DNA of 21,648 nt from a virus: positions 1 through 21,648 of IMG/VR virus record IMGVR_UViG_3300032236_000808; one strand, given 5' to 3'. Every line of letters starts with the position of its first letter. Position 1 is the stretch's first letter. The translations under genes and the position numbers were made by a program. This document shows, piece by piece, positions 20,351-21,648 of this stretch. The notes under the pieces are model-generated. The model was not told the origin of the DNA, searched no databases, and saw only the letters and a program-made list of their open reading frames with translations.

Positions 20351-21069
20351 AATATCAGGCAATAATCGTATCGGATTTACATTTAGGAACAAAAGATAGT
20401 AAAGCAGAGGAATTTTTAAATTTTATTGAACAACATCCAACCGACCTTCTCATTCTTAATGGAGATATCATAGATGGTTGGGCAATCAATAGAGGTGCAA
20501 AATGGAAAAAACAACATACTAAAGTTATCAGTAAATTACTTAAACTTTCAAACAAAACACAAATTATTTGGATAAGAGGAAATCATGATGAGTTCTTACA
20601 TGAATTTATGGGAAACCATTTTGGTGGAGTTGAAATTAGAGAAGATTATGTTCTTAATTTACATAATTCTATGGAGAGTTACTATATTTTCCATGGAGAT
20701 GTTATTGATGTTTTTATAACAAAGTATAAATGGTTAGCAAAGATAGGTTCAATTGGATATGACTTTGCACTTACACTTAATCGTTGGTATAATCATTATA
20801 GAAAATGGAGAAATTTACCATATCAATCCATATCACAAAAAATAAAAGGTGGTGTTAAAGCTGCAACTAATTATATAAATGATTTTGAAACAACAGCATT
20901 ATCTATGGCAACTAAAAAAGGGTGTGATGGTGTGATGTGTGGACATATTCATCAGCCAGAAGATAGAATGATAAATGGTAAACGATATGTTAATAGTGGT
21001 GATTGGGTAGAAAACCTATCGGCAATTTTGGTAGATAAGGAAAATAATGTATATTTATATAAAAGTTAA
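20347..21069 (+). CDS. LpxH-like metallophosphoesterase
   Basis: A 240-aa calcineurin-type metallophosphoesterase of the UDP-2,3-diacylglucosamine diphosphatase-like group. Metal ligands are complete: SDLHLG (D10, H12), NGDIIDG (D40), RGNHDE (N79, H80), HGDVID (H116) and CGHIHQP (H200, H202). ATG 20347 overlaps the upstream glycosyltransferase stop; an earlier ATG at 20290 lies inside that gene and is not used. In Gram-negative hosts the LpxH reaction releases lipid X from the UDP-linked precursor of lipid A. A phage copy next to a glycosyltransferase suggests alteration of envelope glycolipids, but the true substrate is open. Confidence 0.85.
   Translation: MKYQAIIVSDLHLGTKDSKAEEFLNFIEQHPTDLLILNGDIIDGWAINRGAKWKKQHTKVISKLLKLSNKTQIIWIRGNHDEFLHEFMGNHFGGVEIREDYVLNLHNSMESYYIFHGDVIDVFITKYKWLAKIGSIGYDFALTLNRWYNHYRKWRNLPYQSISQKIKGGVKAATNYINDFETTALSMATKKGCDGVMCGHIHQPEDRMINGKRYVNSGDWVENLSAILVDKENNVYLYKS
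21027..21057 (+). promoter_or_regulatory. internal promoter before the 85-aa gene
   Basis: TTTG (21027-21030), 19 nt, TATATTTA (21050-21057), inside the last codons of the metallophosphoesterase gene; the next ATG is at 21074. Confidence 0.65.
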
Positions 21070-21073
21070 CATT

Positions 21074-21331
21074 ATGGCAAAGAACTCAATTTTACAAAAC
21101 GAAAATGAAAATACAATTTCTGAACAAGAGATTGAATTAGCTATTTTACATTTGGTAGAGATAGCAGAAAAAGCACACAACGAAGAACTACATGGTTTAG
21201 AAGAAGCACTTAAAAGTGGTTTCGTAGATGAATATGATGTGGCAAAGTATAGAAATTTTAAAAAGGGTGAAGTAGAAGGATTACATATCGCAATTGATAT
21301 TTTAAATCACATTGTTCACCATAACCAATAA
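21074..21331 (+). CDS. small helical protein of unknown function
   Basis: An 85-aa acidic protein starting MAKNSILQNENENTISEQEI. ATG 21074 is preferred over an upstream start in the same frame that lies in the phosphoesterase gene and contains promoter DNA. The body is one long run of helix-forming residues (LAILHLVEIAEKAHNEELHG and YDVAKYRNFKKGEVEGLHIA), ending with HHNQ. No domain is recognised. It has its own promoter (21027-21057). Another exported gene follows 5 bases after its stop. Confidence 0.65.
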   Translation: MAKNSILQNENENTISEQEIELAILHLVEIAEKAHNEELHGLEEALKSGFVDEYDVAKYRNFKKGEVEGLHIAIDILNHIVHHNQ

Positions 21332-21336
21332 AATGT

Positions 21337-21648
21337 ATGAAAAAATTATTTATATTATTAAGCGTATTTTTAGTAAGTCTTGTTGCAAATAGTCAGACAA
21401 TAGGTTCTACAAAGACAGAAAACTTTAAAGCTGATTTTGAAAAGAAAAAGGATATCTCTCAATATATGGATTATGATGGACCTAAAAAGAATATCCAATT
21501 ATTGAAGTGTGGTATTGGTGATGAAGTATATGAAATGTACCCTGAATTAAAAGAAAAAAGAGTTGGATTGGGTGTTGCAAATATCGTATTAGAATATTTG
21601 GACAATTTAAATAGATTTGAATTTACCGAAGATAAGACTGAAATTAAG
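21337..21648 (+). CDS. exported protein, N-terminal part (cut by window end)
   Basis: A signal peptide MKKLFILLSVFLVSLVANSQ (1-20, cleavage near 18-20) is followed by 84 residues and the frame is still open at the window end. The mature start (SQYMDYDGPKKNIQLLKCGI and RVGLGVANIVLEYLDNLNRF) has the look of CsgG-like outer-membrane proteins, a weak resemblance only. ATG 21337 is used; ATG 21333 is in another frame. It follows the 85-aa gene by 5 bases. Confidence 0.7.
   Translation, partial: MKKLFILLSVFLVSLVANSQTIGSTKTENFKADFEKKKDISQYMDYDGPKKNIQLLKCGIGDEVYEMYPELKEKRVGLGVANIVLEYLDNLNRFEFTEDKTEIK

Noticed and set aside
4302-20555. Minus-strand ORFs of 60-140 codons opposite genes
   Set aside because: They are antisense shadows of well-supported + strand genes, with no coding signature of their own.

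Overview
The window is a stretch of a large, AT-rich, double-stranded DNA tailed phage, most likely a virulent jumbo-type phage of a Bacteroidota (Flavobacterium-like) host. The phage call rests on a T4-type replisome (family B polymerase, gp45-like clamp, gp44/gp62-like clamp loader), a dense tRNA array carrying an HNH homing-type endonuclease, dUTPase, a DNA methyltransferase, a GroES-like protein and a small membrane-protein (lysis-like) cluster. The host call rests on promoters of the Bacteroidota type (TTTG, 19-20 nt, TAnnTTTA), near-absence of Shine-Dalgarno sequences, and exported proteins and lipoproteins of Bacteroidota style. All protein genes are on the + strand. The standard code works throughout, with TAA, TAG and TGA all used as stops.

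Region 1 (1-3560): RNA genes. After a strong intrinsic terminator (404-436) comes an array of 16 recognisable tRNAs: Tyr, Asn, Gly, Gln, Pro, Trp, Arg(ACG), Cys, His, Ser(ACT), Leu(TAG), Glu, Thr, Asp, a Leu-like gene with a broken anticodon arm, and Ser(TGA). Mixed in are orphan TPsiC arms (decayed tRNAs), an HNH endonuclease between tRNA-Ser and tRNA-Leu, two structured non-tRNA RNAs (about 1961-2085 and 2165-2298), three small protein genes, and a 150-nt tRNA-like element (3408-3557) with a perfect acceptor stem and T arm but a huge internal arm.

Region 2 (3574-5389): three accessory enzymes: a nucleoside-phosphorylase/MTA-SAH-nucleosidase-like protein, a prolyl-hydroxylase-type 2OG-Fe(II) oxygenase, and a 2H phosphoesterase that could be an Acb1-like anti-CBASS enzyme.

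Region 3 (5428-13893): replication and nucleotide genes. Polymerase has its own promoter. The clamp promoter leads a tightly packed run: clamp, DNA methyltransferase, dUTPase, an AT-rich glycosyltransferase-like gene, clamp-loader ATPase, GroES-like protein, zinc ribbon, clamp-loader small subunit.

Region 4 (13943-19599): an envelope cassette. A membrane-anchored protein with a rare strong Shine-Dalgarno site is followed by two paralogous signal-peptide proteins (one with PA14 and dockerin-like parts, both ending in cohesin-like domains), two lipoproteins with C-terminal beta-domains like type IX secretion tails, and three small membrane proteins resembling a lysis/holin cluster. It ends in an intrinsic terminator (19615-19644).

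Region 5 (19655-21648): a family 2 glycosyltransferase translationally coupled to an LpxH-like metallophosphoesterase (surface glycolipid chemistry), then a small helical protein under its own promoter, and the start of another exported protein cut by the window end.

The most notable unexplained material is the RNA content of region 1, the six-member promoter family, and the exported cassette of region 4.
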